DNA of 47,628 nucleotides from Girardia tigrina (GCA_001938485.1 MQRK01224637.1:10413-58040), one strand, 5' to 3'. Positions 34,249-45,044 are shown, counted from the first letter of the stretch. Numbers and translations: made by a program. Notes: generated by a model not told the origin, from the letters alone.

Positions 34249-35973
34249 AAATCAATATTTGAATTTATTAATAGCACAATAATAATTTTTCTTATAAACA
34301 AAATTCGAACAAATTTTCTACTTATTTTCCTTATTTAATATTCAATTTGCCGATCTTTATTAATTAAATAAGCTTGTATTTTAAAATCAGAATTAAATTT
34401 TAGAGTTAAAAATAATAATTAATAATATTTTTTAATACAATTTTAATAATAAATCCTTGCTTTAAATTATTAATTCAATTTCTAAAATGATATATAATTG
34501 TACTTAAATTATAAGACTTTTCTTTTATTACTTTAATTTAAAATTGTTAAAAAATAGAAATAATATTCAACTTTGATCTTATACATAAAGATGTTTGTTT
34601 GTTTGTTCGCGCATCAAATGAAGACGGTTAGACTAAACACAACAAAACTTTCAACAAACCTTTTTTATACAAAGGAGCAAGTCGATGTAAACTTTCTTTT
34701 CGAAAAAAATAATGTTCCACCGGAGAAAGCAGCAAGTTTTTCTTTTGTTTACCCCTTTTTCTGCATGGTATGCGTTTTAAGATTGTACGAGTTAATGTTA
34801 CAAAACTTTCCACATAATTTTCATGTTAAAATAGGTCGACTCTTCTGAAAAAATCAACCTTGCCTTTAATACTGGCCAATAGAATTTCAAAATATAAAAG
34901 GCTGTCGTTAGTGAAAGTGAACGAAGCCTGTTGGGTTTTGGATCAATATTAGAATTCATTAACACCAAAAATTTATTAATAACACAAATAACAATTATTT
35001 AAAAAATTTTTCTTGAGGAACTTTTTGTTTTCTTTCGACCAAATTTCTTATACATAAAAATATGGAATTATAAATACTGATAAGCTATTTATTAAAATGC
35101 GATTTTAGAAATTAAAATTTTTTCATTAATTTTATAGATTAGTATTATATTATTTGATAAAATTTAATTTAAAATCAGTATAAAATCAAAATTTATTTTA
35201 ACGAAACAAAAGAGTTTAACGTATTATTTATTATCAATATTTAAATTTAAAAATCAATTTTTATTATTTGAAATGCAGGTTACGATTTATAATACACTTG
35301 ATGAATTTAAAATACCAAAATATTTTATTTAATCAATATTTAAATTTATTATTATTTAACAGTATTAATATTATTTAATAATAAATTTATTATTATTTAA
35401 TAGTGATTCATTAATTATAAAATTTGTAATAGCAGTTTTTATATATTATATATTTTATTAATTATTTATCGAATTTTAATTTGCAGAATTTCTAACTGGT
35501 TTTTATATCTAAATTATCTTTTTTATTACATCTTTAACAACAAAAATTTCATAAAGTTATTCTTCGAAATAATTTTTTAAAATAAATGCAAAATAATTAA
35601 AATTCAATTATTTCTAAAAATAACTCTTTTTTTTAATTAATTAAGATATTTAGTTATAACTGTTTTATAACTTTTGATTTTAAATGTTTTTTTTCTTTTT
35701 TTAGAGATTATTTACAAAAATTAATTATTCAAAAATTTAAAGAATGAGCCCGTCCTTCACCAAGCCAATTTGAGTGCTTATCTACAATCATTAGCACGTT
35801 CGATTTACTTTGAGATCACCACAAATAAGTTAAATAATTATCATCAGATTTTCTAGATACACGGAGGGTACCTCCCCCAGTCTTAAATATTTTAATTGTA
35901 CCTGAATTTAAAATTTTTGCAAATCTATTTTAGGTTTTTAATTATATAAATCTCGACAGGATAAAGGAAAAAG
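34249..35973. other. No confirmed gene
   Basis: AT-rich. A 91-codon plus frame at 34573-34848 (QMKTVRLNTTKLSTNLFYT, NNVPPEKAASFSFVYPF) lies in a less AT-rich patch; no family is recognised. The remainder is long A/T runs. Confidence 0.35.
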
Positions 35974-36098
35974 TATATATATATATATATATATATATAN
36001 NNNNNNNNNNNNNNNNNNNNNNNNNNNNNNNNNNNNNNNNNNNNNNNNNNNNNNNNNNNNNNNNNNNNATATTGTATATATATATATATATATATATA
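35974..36098. repeat. (TA)n microsatellite containing a 69-base assembly gap
   Basis: Alternating TA runs flank N at 36000-36068 on both sides. The gap is most likely the unassembled middle of the same microsatellite. Confidence 0.9.
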
Positions 36099-36712
36099 CA
36101 ATAGCAACAAAATATTTATTACAAATAAACATTAAATTTATTATAGTCATTTATTTTCCGCCAATTATAGAGAAATATTTAAACTTGTTAAAAGAAATAA
36201 TGAAAAATGGAAATAATAATTAAAGTTGTATAATCTCAAAATAATAAAGAAAACTTATTTGAAGTGACAAATCTTGATAAAATTTAAAATATAAATAAAA
36301 CAAATAAAATCTAATCAGATAATGAGCGTCATACCAACGAAAATGTCAAATGTGGCACAGTTGTGATCAAATATTGTCAGTGGGTCTAAACGTTGTAGAT
36401 AAAATCTTTTTCATTATAACTTTAAATATTATAAATCGAAAATTATTTTAACTACAAATAAAATCACACTAAAAGTCTTGACTAAAATTTATTATAATTT
36501 TATTTAAAAAATCTGAATATTTTAAAGTCGGTCAAAGTTATAAATTAGAATTTGTGAATAAACTCTGTAAATTTATTTATTGATTCATGTAACATATTAA
36601 TTTAATCAAATTTTGTCATATTAAAACGCCAGTGAATGAATAGGAGAGCATGCAACACCGTAAAAATAAACAGGTCAGATAAACATTTGCTCTGTATTCA
36701 AAGGGTATTCAA
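36099..36712. other. No gene recognised
   Basis: AT-rich DNA with one mixed patch at 36320-36400; nothing assignable. Confidence 0.45.
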
Positions 36713-36776
36713 CTAGACTGAATCCATCCTCATTCATATACCAAAGAAAGTAAATTGTAAAAAGTGCACCGACTTA
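36713..36776 (+). repeat. Orphan 64-bp LINE fragment
   Basis: Starting CTAGACTGAATCCATCCTCA, this stretch matches 38851-38913 in the LINE with about six differences. It corresponds to the reverse-transcriptase segment that reads TESILIPI.KKVNCKSAP. Flanking sequence does not match the LINE, so only these 64 bases were copied or survive. Confidence 0.75.
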
Positions 36777-36907
36777 AATTTGAATACACTCGAAGGTGTT
36801 TTTCTTTTGGGAATCTCAAATGTTTCACAATGGACAATTGAAAGTGGGGTCAAGAATGTACACAGTACAATAATTTGAATGGGATCTTATGTAATTACTA
36901 GTAAATA

Positions 36908-36927
36908 ACCCGTCATATATGACGGGT
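36908..36927. repeat. Perfect 20-bp palindrome ACCCGTCATATATGACGGGT
   Basis: The two halves are exact reverse complements. The core is shared with dyads near 26310 and 26459. It could be a hairpin at an element end or a fused pair of short TIRs. Confidence 0.8.
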
Positions 36928-37157
36928 ATAATTATAGAGTTATAATTTCAAATAAATTTTCAAAATACGTTTTTTTCTTAAAATTCATTTATTTTCAACA
37001 TGAATTATTAATGTAATTATCTACTTACAATTGTAAGCATTTTTATACAATACAATGACGTAATAGCGTTCTTGATAGAATCAGTAAATCAGTCAGTCAC
37101 AGATCAAGACAAATAATAATATTTATTTTGAGATGTAGAACTTTTGAAAAGAATTAT

Positions 37158-37385
37158 TCAGTGATGTATTTTTTTATCACTTGAATTATTACTAGCGCTA
37201 ATGTTATTGTTGTTGTCACTCGTTTGCTCGCAAGATCGTCTTTTGATGTTTCGATTATTCCCACTTCGAGTCGACATAATTGCTTTTCGTTTAGGCTTTT
37301 TATCTATTTTTGCTTGAATTTCCAACAAAGCATTATTAGTAATATTATTTATAAAGCCAAATAATCGATTGGAATATTTTAATCA
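37158..37385 (-). other. Orphan open frame rich in Arg, Asn and Ser
   Basis: A minus frame without stop from about 37385 to TGA at 37158-37160 reads YSNRLFGFINNITNALLEI, KIDKKPKRKAIMSTRSG, NIKRRSCEQTSDNNNN and ASNNSSDKKIHH. From the only late ATG (37277) it has 39 codons. The basic, low-complexity tail resembles a disordered nuclear protein end. Its layout loosely recalls the minus frame in the repeat at 3008-3198 (basic helix, MT/MS, then Ser/Asn-rich), but base identity is too low to claim a relation. Confidence 0.25.
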
Positions 37386-37592
37386 ATGAATTAAATATGA
37401 CAATTAATTATCGTCCTATGCGGGAGACGAGGATCAAAAACTAATTGCCGAATTATCCAGGTTTTTTGGACTTTTTCGCGAACTTTGTGGTGGTCATTGA
37501 TTATTTTTCTTTTGTTATTTTTGTTTATTTGATAATATAGTTTTCTTTGTTTTTTGTGTTATTTTATTTAATCATTTTTTTATTTATTTAAT

Positions 37593-37666
37593 TTGTAAAA
37601 CCTTTATTTAAAATGTTCTCTGTTTAGGGGATTATTTGAAATTTACGATAAATAAAGGTTTTACAA
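37593..37666. repeat. Hairpin A with 17-bp perfect arms
   Basis: TTGTAAAACCTTTATTT (37593-37609) and AAATAAAGGTTTTACAA (37650-37666) are exact inverted copies. The right arm is preceded by ATTTGAAATTTACGAT, which is also found, inverted, in hairpin B at 37897-37940. Confidence 0.8.
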
Positions 37667-37896
37667 CAATCAAGAAACTGACAGAGTCAGGAAGAGGACA
37701 TATAAGTGTAATTGAAAATCAAGATGGAAACATACTAAAATCAGTACAGAAATTCTAAGGAGGAAAGAATATTGCAGTGAACTATACAACTTCAATGCGG
37801 ATGTCGACAAGAGTATTTTTTTCTGAAAATTTGAAAACAAAAAGAGATGACAAAGATCAGGAATACGAAATTTTAAGATCAGAGGTAAATGCTACT

Positions 37897-37940
37897 GTAA
37901 AACCTTTATTCGTCGTTAATTTCAAATAAAGGCTTTACAA
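37897..37940. repeat. Hairpin B, inverted relative of hairpin A
   Basis: GTAAAACCTTTATT (37897-37910) pairs with AATAAAGGCTTTAC (37925-37938), and the loop side carries AATTTCAAATAAAGG, the inverse of the TTTATTTGAAATT word in hairpin A. A 230-base LINE piece lies between the two hairpins. Confidence 0.7.
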
Positions 37941-38700
37941 GCGAAACAAAATAAAATAATGTAGATAACAAATGAAACTATATTAATTAATTAACAAAGA
38001 AATATAAAAGAAATAAACACAGACCATAAAAAATAATTTCCAGTGAAAAGGATTGAGTTGGTAATTGACATTGGATGCTAATAGGGAAACAATTGTTTTC
38101 TAATACAGCTTATCTCTGAATTATCTCTGAAAATCCACTAATCCATTGCGTATTGATTTTTTTATTTCAGTATATTTTTTTATATTATTTATATTATAAT
38201 AAATAAAATTCCAAATCATGCTTGACGAACAGTTTAATAAAATAGAAACATCTTCGTTTATCTCATTTTGAAAGCAGAATTTCAGCAAACAATTTATAAA
38301 TATTTACAATCTTCTTTTTCATCAAGATAACTCTTTGAAACACTTATACTCTTTCAGCAGCATTCGAGCAGCATATTCCTATTCGAAATCAGAAAAGAGA
38401 AACGTAAGATTTTTCCTTGCTTTTCGACAATGAACTCTTTATTCGATACTTTCGTCAGAGACAATTTTCTTTCATTTCTAATAATTCTTGAAGAGGAAGA
38501 ATATCAATAAAAAGTACATTTTCAGAAATAGAATCCCGATCGTTTTTTCAAAATAAATAAATAAACAAACATTCGAAAGCACAATCAACAATGAAAATAC
38601 ACACATCAAACACGAAAGAAACATCAGAACACTCGAAAGTAAACACGAAGGTCAAAAAGCACACAAATAAAGTAATCACGCAGTGTCAGTAGTAGGGCAC
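37941..38700. other. AT-rich insertion interrupting the LINE
   Basis: The LINE linker ends near 37896 (EVNAT) and the next LINE residues resume near 38705 (IIKGFMMNK). The 760 bases between hold no coding frame; 38530-38690 is rich in CAAACA/GAAA words. Together with hairpin B this may be one inserted element, although its right end is not evident. Confidence 0.5.
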
Positions 38701-39860
38701 TACAGCTATCATTAAAGGTTTTATGATGAATAAAAGCTGAGGAATGGATAGCATCAATGCGGAACTAATCCAAAATCTAGGCTAAAATACAGGGACCATT
38801 CTCCATGCAATATGCAACAAAATTTTAAACAGTGAAGTTTGGCTCTCACACTAGACTGAATCCATCCTCATTCCTATACAGAAGAAAGTAAATTGTAAAA
38901 GTGCACCAACTTATGAACCCTTAGTTTCATAAGTCACACATCAAAAATTATGTTGAAAGTGTTAGAAAGAAGAATCACATAGAAAGTTAAGAAAATTCTT
39001 AGCTAAGCAGATTTTATAGAATAAATGCAATTGTTTTGACAAACCAGAAATTTAGCGACTGGTTTAAATCATCAGTAGGAGTAAGACAAGGCTACATTCT
39101 TTCACCAGTACTGTTTCTTTATTTCCACGAGAGAATAGTTATGAAAGCAATAGACGATATGGGCGATTTTGAAATAAACTACATAGGAACAAGAATAACA
39201 GACCTAAGATTTGCTGACGACATAGACCTCATTAGTAAAGATGAAGCAGAGATTCAGGAATATACAAATAGACTTCACAAAAATAATGGTTTCAAAAAGT
39301 CATAACAGCAATGTTAAACTGGAAATTGACATTGAAGGGGAAAAGCTGAAATAAGTTAAGATTTCCAAATACTTAGGCTCCACTATCACAGAGAATAGAG
39401 AAACGGAAGAAGAAATCAGAAGCCAGATTGATGCTGCAACAAGAGCTTTGATTAAGCTTGGCACATTTTTTAACTTCAACGAAATCAACCTCAGGAGTAG
39501 AATTAAAATCACTAAGGCTATTGTTTAGGCACACTTTTCTATGGATGCGAAAGTTGGACAATAAATCAGAAGAGCATGGATAAACTTAAAGTCTTTGAAA
39601 TGAAATGTTACAAGATAATGCTGAAGATCACGTGAAAAAAAGGTGACCATCGATTTTGTCTGTAAGAGAGTGAAAAAATACTAGGTAAAAACTAGAATCA
39701 ACCGAAAAGACTATCAAGAAAAGAAGTCAAAATTCTACAGAAATTAGATAAAAATACAAGCACAAAGAAGAATGGAAGGAGAAAGATCAAAAGGTAGGCC
39801 ATCAGAGACAATGGACTGACGATTTAAATGAATAGAGTTGATTTACCCTGAAAAGTCTGA

Positions 39861-40631
39861 GAAGAGAAGCTACAAGTAGAGTGATTTTAAGTAATAATAC
39901 CTTAGTTTAAGAAATGTCCAAAAAATCAATATTAATATTAATACTATTATTATTATTATTGAGAGTAATCAGGAAGAAAATTTTTTTAAAAATATGGAAA
40001 TAAAACGGACAAAGTAAAAATAGAAATTTTAGAAAATTTAAATTTAAAATCATAGAAATTGTGAAATTAACAAAAGTAATACGTTCTAAGAAATAGTAGA
40101 AATTTAAAATTTTTAATATGAGTGAATTGAAATGTTCAATTTGCTAAATAATTTATAAAAATTTTCAAAAGATAAAATGCGAAGATTTATTAAAAAAAAA
40201 CAATAATTCAAGAAAAATTTTTGATGTAGAACGGAATAAATGATTTTGAAAGAAATTAAAGTTAAAGTTAGTTAAATATTTTTTAACAAAAGTAGTAAAT
40301 TTCAGAGGTAAATTTTATTAGTGAATGTTTAATAAATCTGTAGAATGTTTAATACAAAAGTAGAAATTTGACTTTGAAGAAAAATTAATGAATGGATTTT
40401 GGTGGATGATTAAATTGGATTAACGAGGTGAAATTTGTTTTAATTGGTGTGTAATTTCTATTTATAAAATTTTTGTGTGGAATTATAATTTCTAATCCTG
40501 AATCAACCATCGTCGAAGACAATGTCAATACAAACTTATGAAAATCTTGGTATGGAATTTAAAGTTGGAAATATTTGAAAAAAAGAAAAGTTTTACGAAA
40601 TGAAAATATAAAAATTAATATGAGTATTCAT
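39861..40631. other. No gene recognised
   Basis: AT-rich sequence; a (TTA)n stretch at 39935-39960 probably marks the tail region after the LINE. Confidence 0.45.
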
Positions 40632-41106
40632 CAGAGCCGTAGTAAGGAAAAATTGCGCCCTGTGCGAAGTTCAAATCTGGTGCCCCCAGCGCGAAAAAGA
40701 TTCACTAGTACAAATTATGCCTTAAAAGAATTAAATTAAATTCACATGCTCTATGACGCAGCATTGATGATTAAGCCTTGCATCGCCTAGCTCTAAGAAA
40801 ACATCAATTTATTCGGATAAATTCATGGATGCTTTGCCATTAAACAAAAAGACTATTATTATTATTATTATAGCGATAATAATAATTAGATAATAGATAA
40901 TTAATAAATAATACAAAATAACTTAAATAGTTGTTGCAATATTGCACATAAAATAATAACCAAAAAACTAACAAATTTTGATTTTATAACTTTTCAACTT
41001 TAATATATAATAAAAACAAACTAAATTAAAATTGGTCATTTTGCGATTTTGGCGCCCATGCGCCCGGTGCGGCCGCACCGCTTGCACCGCCCTTACTACG
41101 GCTCTG
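40632..41106. mobile_element. hAT-type MITE, 475 bp, perfect 8-bp target duplication
   Basis: TIRs are CAGAGCCGTAGTAAGG at 40632-40647 and its exact inverse CCTTACTACGGCTCTG at 41091-41106. GTATTCAT flanks both sides (40624-40631 and 41107-41114) without mismatch; 8-bp duplications and CAG-starting ends are hAT hallmarks. GC-rich subterminal parts (GCGCCC, GGCGCCC) surround an AT-rich centre with (TAT)n. It has no coding capacity, so it moved by a transposase in trans. It is young, judging by its unbroken ends. Confidence 0.95.
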
Positions 41107-41114
41107 GTATTCAT

Positions 41115-41629
41115 TATAAATAATTTTAATTGATTTTGGTTAAAATTAAAAAAAATAAAATTTCTATAAATAAAAAGAAAAAAAAATAAAATATAAGTTT
41201 TAAAAAGATATGAAAAAATAAATTAAAAAAAATCTGACTATTATTTTGGAAGATGTGCCAACAAGATATAACAATTATTATTATTTATTATTATTATTAT
41301 TTTCACTGATCCATAATGAGATGTCTTTTGCTTTTGTATTTATAAAAGCTTCCTGTTTATCAAATCGAGCCATAATAAAATTAATGCAAACGAGGAGAAT
41401 TTCATTTAATTGAAAAATGTTATTAAATGATTTTTTTATATTTATGCGTAAAAAGAATTATAATTTCTAAAAATAAACCTATGAACATTAACATCATTTA
41501 CTTAATTTTATCTTGCCAAACTGCAATATTATTTTGAATAATAATATTAATAATAAGAATTGGAAAAGTTTGGTGAAAAAGCTGGGTTTAGATTGGTGTT
41601 TTGCGATGTTTGGGAAATATTATCCGAAA
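41115..41629. other. No gene recognised
   Basis: AT-rich sequence with ATT/TTA microsatellite patches near 41275-41300 and 41530-41555. Confidence 0.45.
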
Positions 41630-42050
41630 ATAAAAGGGCATGTGTCTACAGCGCAAATAGAAGTGCAGCTGTAAAAATGGTCTTAAAACATTAATAGCAC
41701 TATCTGTGATCATTTATGATCACCCACCATTCAGTGAGGAATCTAGTAAAAAAAATGACAAATGAAAAAATCTTAAGAGCTCCAATCACATTTCCAAAGT
41801 ATTTTTCGCCAGAAGTGTAAAATCTTATCAAGGGACTTTTTAAGCTCCATTCAAAAGAACCCCATGGATAAAAACACAATGTCTAAGATATAAAAAATCA
41901 TATTTTTTTAAAAAAGATATAGACTGGGATCAAATATGTAACAAAAAAGTCGAACCTCCATTTAAACGAGATCTCAAATCAGTCGCTGATATGATTTTGC
42001 AGAAAATCATATTTCCGAAGATATATTTACAGACGGAAAAATTGATGCGG
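41630..42050 (+). pseudogene. AGC protein-kinase pseudogene, ribosomal-S6-kinase family (RSK/MSK/S6K)
   Basis: Parts in order on the plus strand: ALSVIIYDHPPFSEESSKK (pattern LGVLMYEMLTGxxPFxxxxxKK), KILRAPITFPKYFSPEV (pattern KILKxxxxxPxxxSxEAxxL), NLIKGLFKLHSKEPHG (LIxxLFKRNPxxRLG), DIKNH (IKxHxFF), then FFKKDIDWDQICNKKVEPPF and KRDLKSVADM, the boundary of kinase domain and AGC C-tail (INWDxLxxRxVEPPFKP), and FAENHISEDIFTD, the FxxEFT turn. Only the C-lobe and the C-tail start remain; no ATP-binding lobe or catalytic HRD/DFG was found. At least three stops follow the SPEV, EPHG and KHNV positions, and at least three frame changes occur, one in a run of T and A at about 41900. No introns are apparent, so a processed copy is possible. 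Which S6-kinase type it came from is open. Confidence 0.7.
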
Positions 42051-42441
42051 GTCGGACACAGTCACGTCTCAGAATGTCAGAAAATAATAAAAGATGATAT
42101 TCCTGGATCCCAAAAAATCATTATTAATTCCAATAAATTTTACCGGAACAAACACCATAATAGATTTAGTAAATCTTGTAAAGTTTCTACGCTTATGGAC
42201 AAGTGCAATGGAGTGATCAAACCTTCATCAAGTGACCTTATCTGCGATGACATTGACTAGTAAAGGTTCCATCAAAAGTGACCTAGCTTCATTCTCCAAA
42301 GTCAATGAGAAAAAGTCAGTTGAATCTCGTCAGTCGAGGAGTAACGGTGGGACATTTTCTCAAGCTATTCGTCAAAAACAAATACTCCATAATGTAATCA
42401 AATTACGTCACAGTATTATTCATTTTCCGTGTATTTATTGA
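42051..42441 (+). other. Mixed-composition tail after the kinase pseudogene, unassigned
   Basis: Open plus frames continue (to 42260, and 42232-42441), with SSSDLICDDID and SKGSIKSDLASFSKVNEKK, SRSNGGTFSQAIRQKQ. They look protein-like and could be a further decayed part of the same kinase copy, for example its C-terminal region, or an unrelated piece. I found no motif that decides. Confidence 0.3.
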
Positions 42442-43364
42442 TTTCTTATTATTAGGTTCGTGATTAAAATTGGAAGTCATAATTTTGTAAACTTTATTTC
42501 TATTACAATTTTCATTATTGAAACAAATATATGAGGAACAAAAATTTAATTACATAATCTAGATCTCAAAATTCTAAATATAAATAATAATATCGATAAA
42601 TATACAAATATGTTATTTTATTCAATTTTGTATAAATCATATGTTGTTTTTTGTTTTATTAATTTTTTACAATGTTTATTAATTGAAATCTTAATTTAGA
42701 TTTTTAAAAAATTTTTTAAAAATTCAATTCTTAAATGTTTTTTTTGATTTTTAATCATTAAAATAAAATAAATAATTTTTAAATAAAAATCTTTTATTTG
42801 ATTTTAATAAAATTGCATTCTTTTTAAAATTTATTTTACTTGATATTGATTTTATACATTAAAAAATATTATGATTTTATTTTAAATAGTGTTACAAAAT
42901 ATATCCAAATCTTCTTTACAATATTCTTTAACTTCGAAGATGATATTTAATTGTGAATTTTTTAAAACTTCATTTTTATAAAAATTTGTCCCAATTTAAT
43001 TAAAATATTATCATTACTCTAAAATTTTTTAAAAACTTATTTCATTTTAATTAGTAATATACTATCTGTGAAATATAATTTTTACAAAAATTATTTCGAT
43101 TTAATTTGTACAAATGGTACTATAAAATACTATAAAATATTTTTTTTAAAAAATCTTATTTATTTTAATTAGTAAATATATTACCTATAACTTAAATTTT
43201 TATTTTAAAGAATTATTTCATTTTAATTAATCAACATTATTTTTACTTTATCTAAAATATAAATATGATTTTTAAAAATATCAAAAATTCAAAGTTCACC
43301 AAAAGTAACCCCAACACTTATTACTTTACTATTTGACGGTATGTTTGTGTGTGTTCAAGGTTAG
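42442..43364. other. No gene recognised
   Basis: Very AT-rich sequence with long A and T runs; a repeated ATTTTAATTAGTAA-like word occurs near 43045 and 43155, suggesting a degenerate local tandem repeat. Confidence 0.45.
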
Positions 43365-43574
43365 TTGAATATTTCAAGCGTGTGCGTGTGTTTTGTATGT
43401 GTGTATTGGTGTACGCGACTAATTTTGTTTAGTCGAGTCAATATGAAAAATTCGACGCAAAAGCCTCGCAGCCGCGCAACCGCCGCGCAACCGCTGCGCA
43501 ACCACCGCGCAACCGCTGCGCAACCCACTCTCGCACCGATTGGTTTCTTTTCTGGACCACTTGATGTTTTTTAA
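43365..43574 (+). other. Open frame spanning a GC-rich tandem repeat
   Basis: The frame (69 codons) reads NSTQKPRSRATAAQP, HRATAAQPTLAPIGFF and ends TAA at 43572-43574. Its only marked feature is the 11-bp repeat inside, whose length is not a multiple of three, so the protein pattern shifts from unit to unit. A GT-rich stretch precedes it. I would not call it a gene without transcript support; a first exon or promoter region is possible. Confidence 0.25.
43471..43525. repeat. GC-rich minisatellite, 5 x 11 bp (GCCGCGCAACC)
   Basis: Five head-to-tail units: two GCCGCGCAACC, then GCTGCGCAACC, ACCGCGCAACC and GCTGCGCAACC. About 75% G+C in a 25% G+C neighbourhood, with several CpGs. Confidence 0.95.
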
Positions 43575-44188
43575 CGAAAATTAATTTTGAAATATTAAAT
43601 TGCAATTCAATTTTTAGATGTATATTGAATTTTAATTGTTGAAACTCAACTTTATTAAAAAAAATTGTTGTTTTAATAAATATGTAATTGCGGTAATCCC
43701 ACAGAGTTGTGCAAAAATATAAAATTTATAAGATTGGCTTTCAGAAGTCATTGCTTTGGTATCGATAAGAAAAATTGAGTATTATTTTATTTGAATTATA
43801 CTTCGAATTTGTATATTAATACTAGAGAAGAAGAACATATAAAAGAAACTTGTAGTTCTGATCAAGTAGCGATGATGTTGAACTCTATACAAATCAGGGA
43901 ATGAAACACGGCCCTAATTAGAACATTAATAAATGGTTGTTGGATGGGGAACGACCCCACATACTGAACCTTTTTTCTCCAAACAACAACTAATATAATA
44001 ATAAAGAAGTAATCATTTTAAATAAAAGAAAGATAAAAATAATAAAAAAACATTTGAGATTTCAAAACATATTTCTTATGAATAATAAATAATATTTCCG
44101 ATTTAAATTAATTAATAAAAAATACTACAATAATTACCAGTCAACATCAACGATTATCCTAAATTAAAAATGAATTACTTTGCTACAT
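43575..44188. other. No gene recognised
   Basis: AT-rich sequence with a mixed patch at 43690-43960; no repeat end or motif seen. Confidence 0.45.
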
Positions 44189-44220
44189 TATATATATATA
44201 TATAATATAATATAATATAA
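44189..44220. repeat. (TA)n grading into (ATATA)n microsatellite
   Basis: Alternating TA turns into repeated ATATA units, seen directly. Confidence 0.85.
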
Positions 44221-44769
44221 ATAATTAAACAAAATGGAGTCTTGAATATTCTTCTCAAATCTTCAAATTGCCAGAGTGACCATCATTTATTGATAAAAAT
44301 AATTCGAAATAATTCAATTTAATAAAATGGATATGTTCCTTAAAAATAATAAGAAATGACAAACAACCGTTTTAAATGATGTTATCTCTATTTATTTTTA
44401 TTTATTACTTTTGCGTTTCTGTTAAATTAAATTATGTTTTCACTGATGATATTTTGATAATTAAATTTTTTTGTAGAATTTGTACCTCGATTCAACTTTT
44501 GATTTGGTGAAAAAATGTTTTGGGATGCTCATTCCTAAAATCATAATTCCAACTGCCTTTTGTTTGCTTTTTTTTAATAATGAAGTGTACATAATTTCTG
44601 TCTACATTTACGTTTTGTTGTTTTTTGCTTTTTTTGAACAATAAGAAAGAGTAATTTAAGTGATATTTTGACAAAAAAAGATTGTTCACTTTAGCAACCA
44701 AAAATATCCAAAAACCTTCGAAACACATTGATCAAACTGATCTAGTAAAAAGCTCTTCACAAATTGAAC
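44221..44769. other. No gene recognised
   Basis: AT-rich; a 78-codon minus frame at 44492-44728 has no recognisable content. Confidence 0.4.
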
Positions 44770-44771
44770 TA

Positions 44772-45044
44772 CATGGTGCCCAGTAAAAAACCAAAGGATT
44801 TTATGAAACCAAAGTATATATAATCAAACACAAGATAAAGGCAAACAATTATATTTACATAAATAAGCTTTCTGTTCAGAGGTGTTCAAAATGTTCACCG
44901 TCATTGTTGCAACACTTTCGAAGACGTAGTTTAGAAGACGTAGAATCCTGGAAGCTGTGGTCTTTAGAATTCTTCAATGTCAATATTTAATTATATAATC
45001 ATTTTGGTTTCATAAAATCCTTTGACATTCTACTGTGTACCCTG
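44772..45044 (-). mobile_element. Deletion-derived mariner/Tc1-like MITE, 273 bp
   Basis: Ends read CATGGTGCCCAGTAAAAAAC and, on the other strand, CAGGGTACACAGTAGAATGT; after these divergent first 22 bases both share CAAAGGATTTTATGAAACCA exactly. TA flanks both sides (44770-44771, 45045-45046). On the minus strand inside, RLRKCCNNDGEHFEHL precedes a stop; it matches the C-terminal tail (RRRxQxCIxxxGGHFEHLL) of a Tc1/mariner-group transposase. So this is a full-length element that lost its middle but kept both ends and the last codons of its gene. Confidence 0.85.

Larger units (their letters stand above)
37667..39860 (+). pseudogene. Decayed non-LTR retrotransposon (LINE), reverse transcriptase part
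   Basis: The element copies itself through an endonuclease plus reverse transcriptase. From 37667 the pieces are GRGHISVIENQDGNIL, RRKEYCSELYN and YEILRSEVNAT, the linker before the polymerase; after an interruption, GMDSINAELIQNLG, LHAICNKILNSEVW and ESILIPI (fingers); SSVGVRQGYILSPVLF (39070s) and LRFADDIDLI with the FADD catalytic pair (39205-39230); then SKYLGSTITENRETEEEIRS, ATRALIKLGTF and KSMDKLKVFEMKCYK (thumb and connection), ending near ERSKGRPSE. This order matches CR1/RTE-like LINEs; the clade is not certain. The endonuclease half was not found. Stops at several places and frame changes make it dead, but the 39036-39305 core is still one open frame. About 760 bases at 37941-38700 are foreign to it. 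Confidence 0.85.

Noticed and set aside
35925-36150. Minus frames reading YIYIYIYI
   Set aside because: Translation of a (TA)n microsatellite and its gap.
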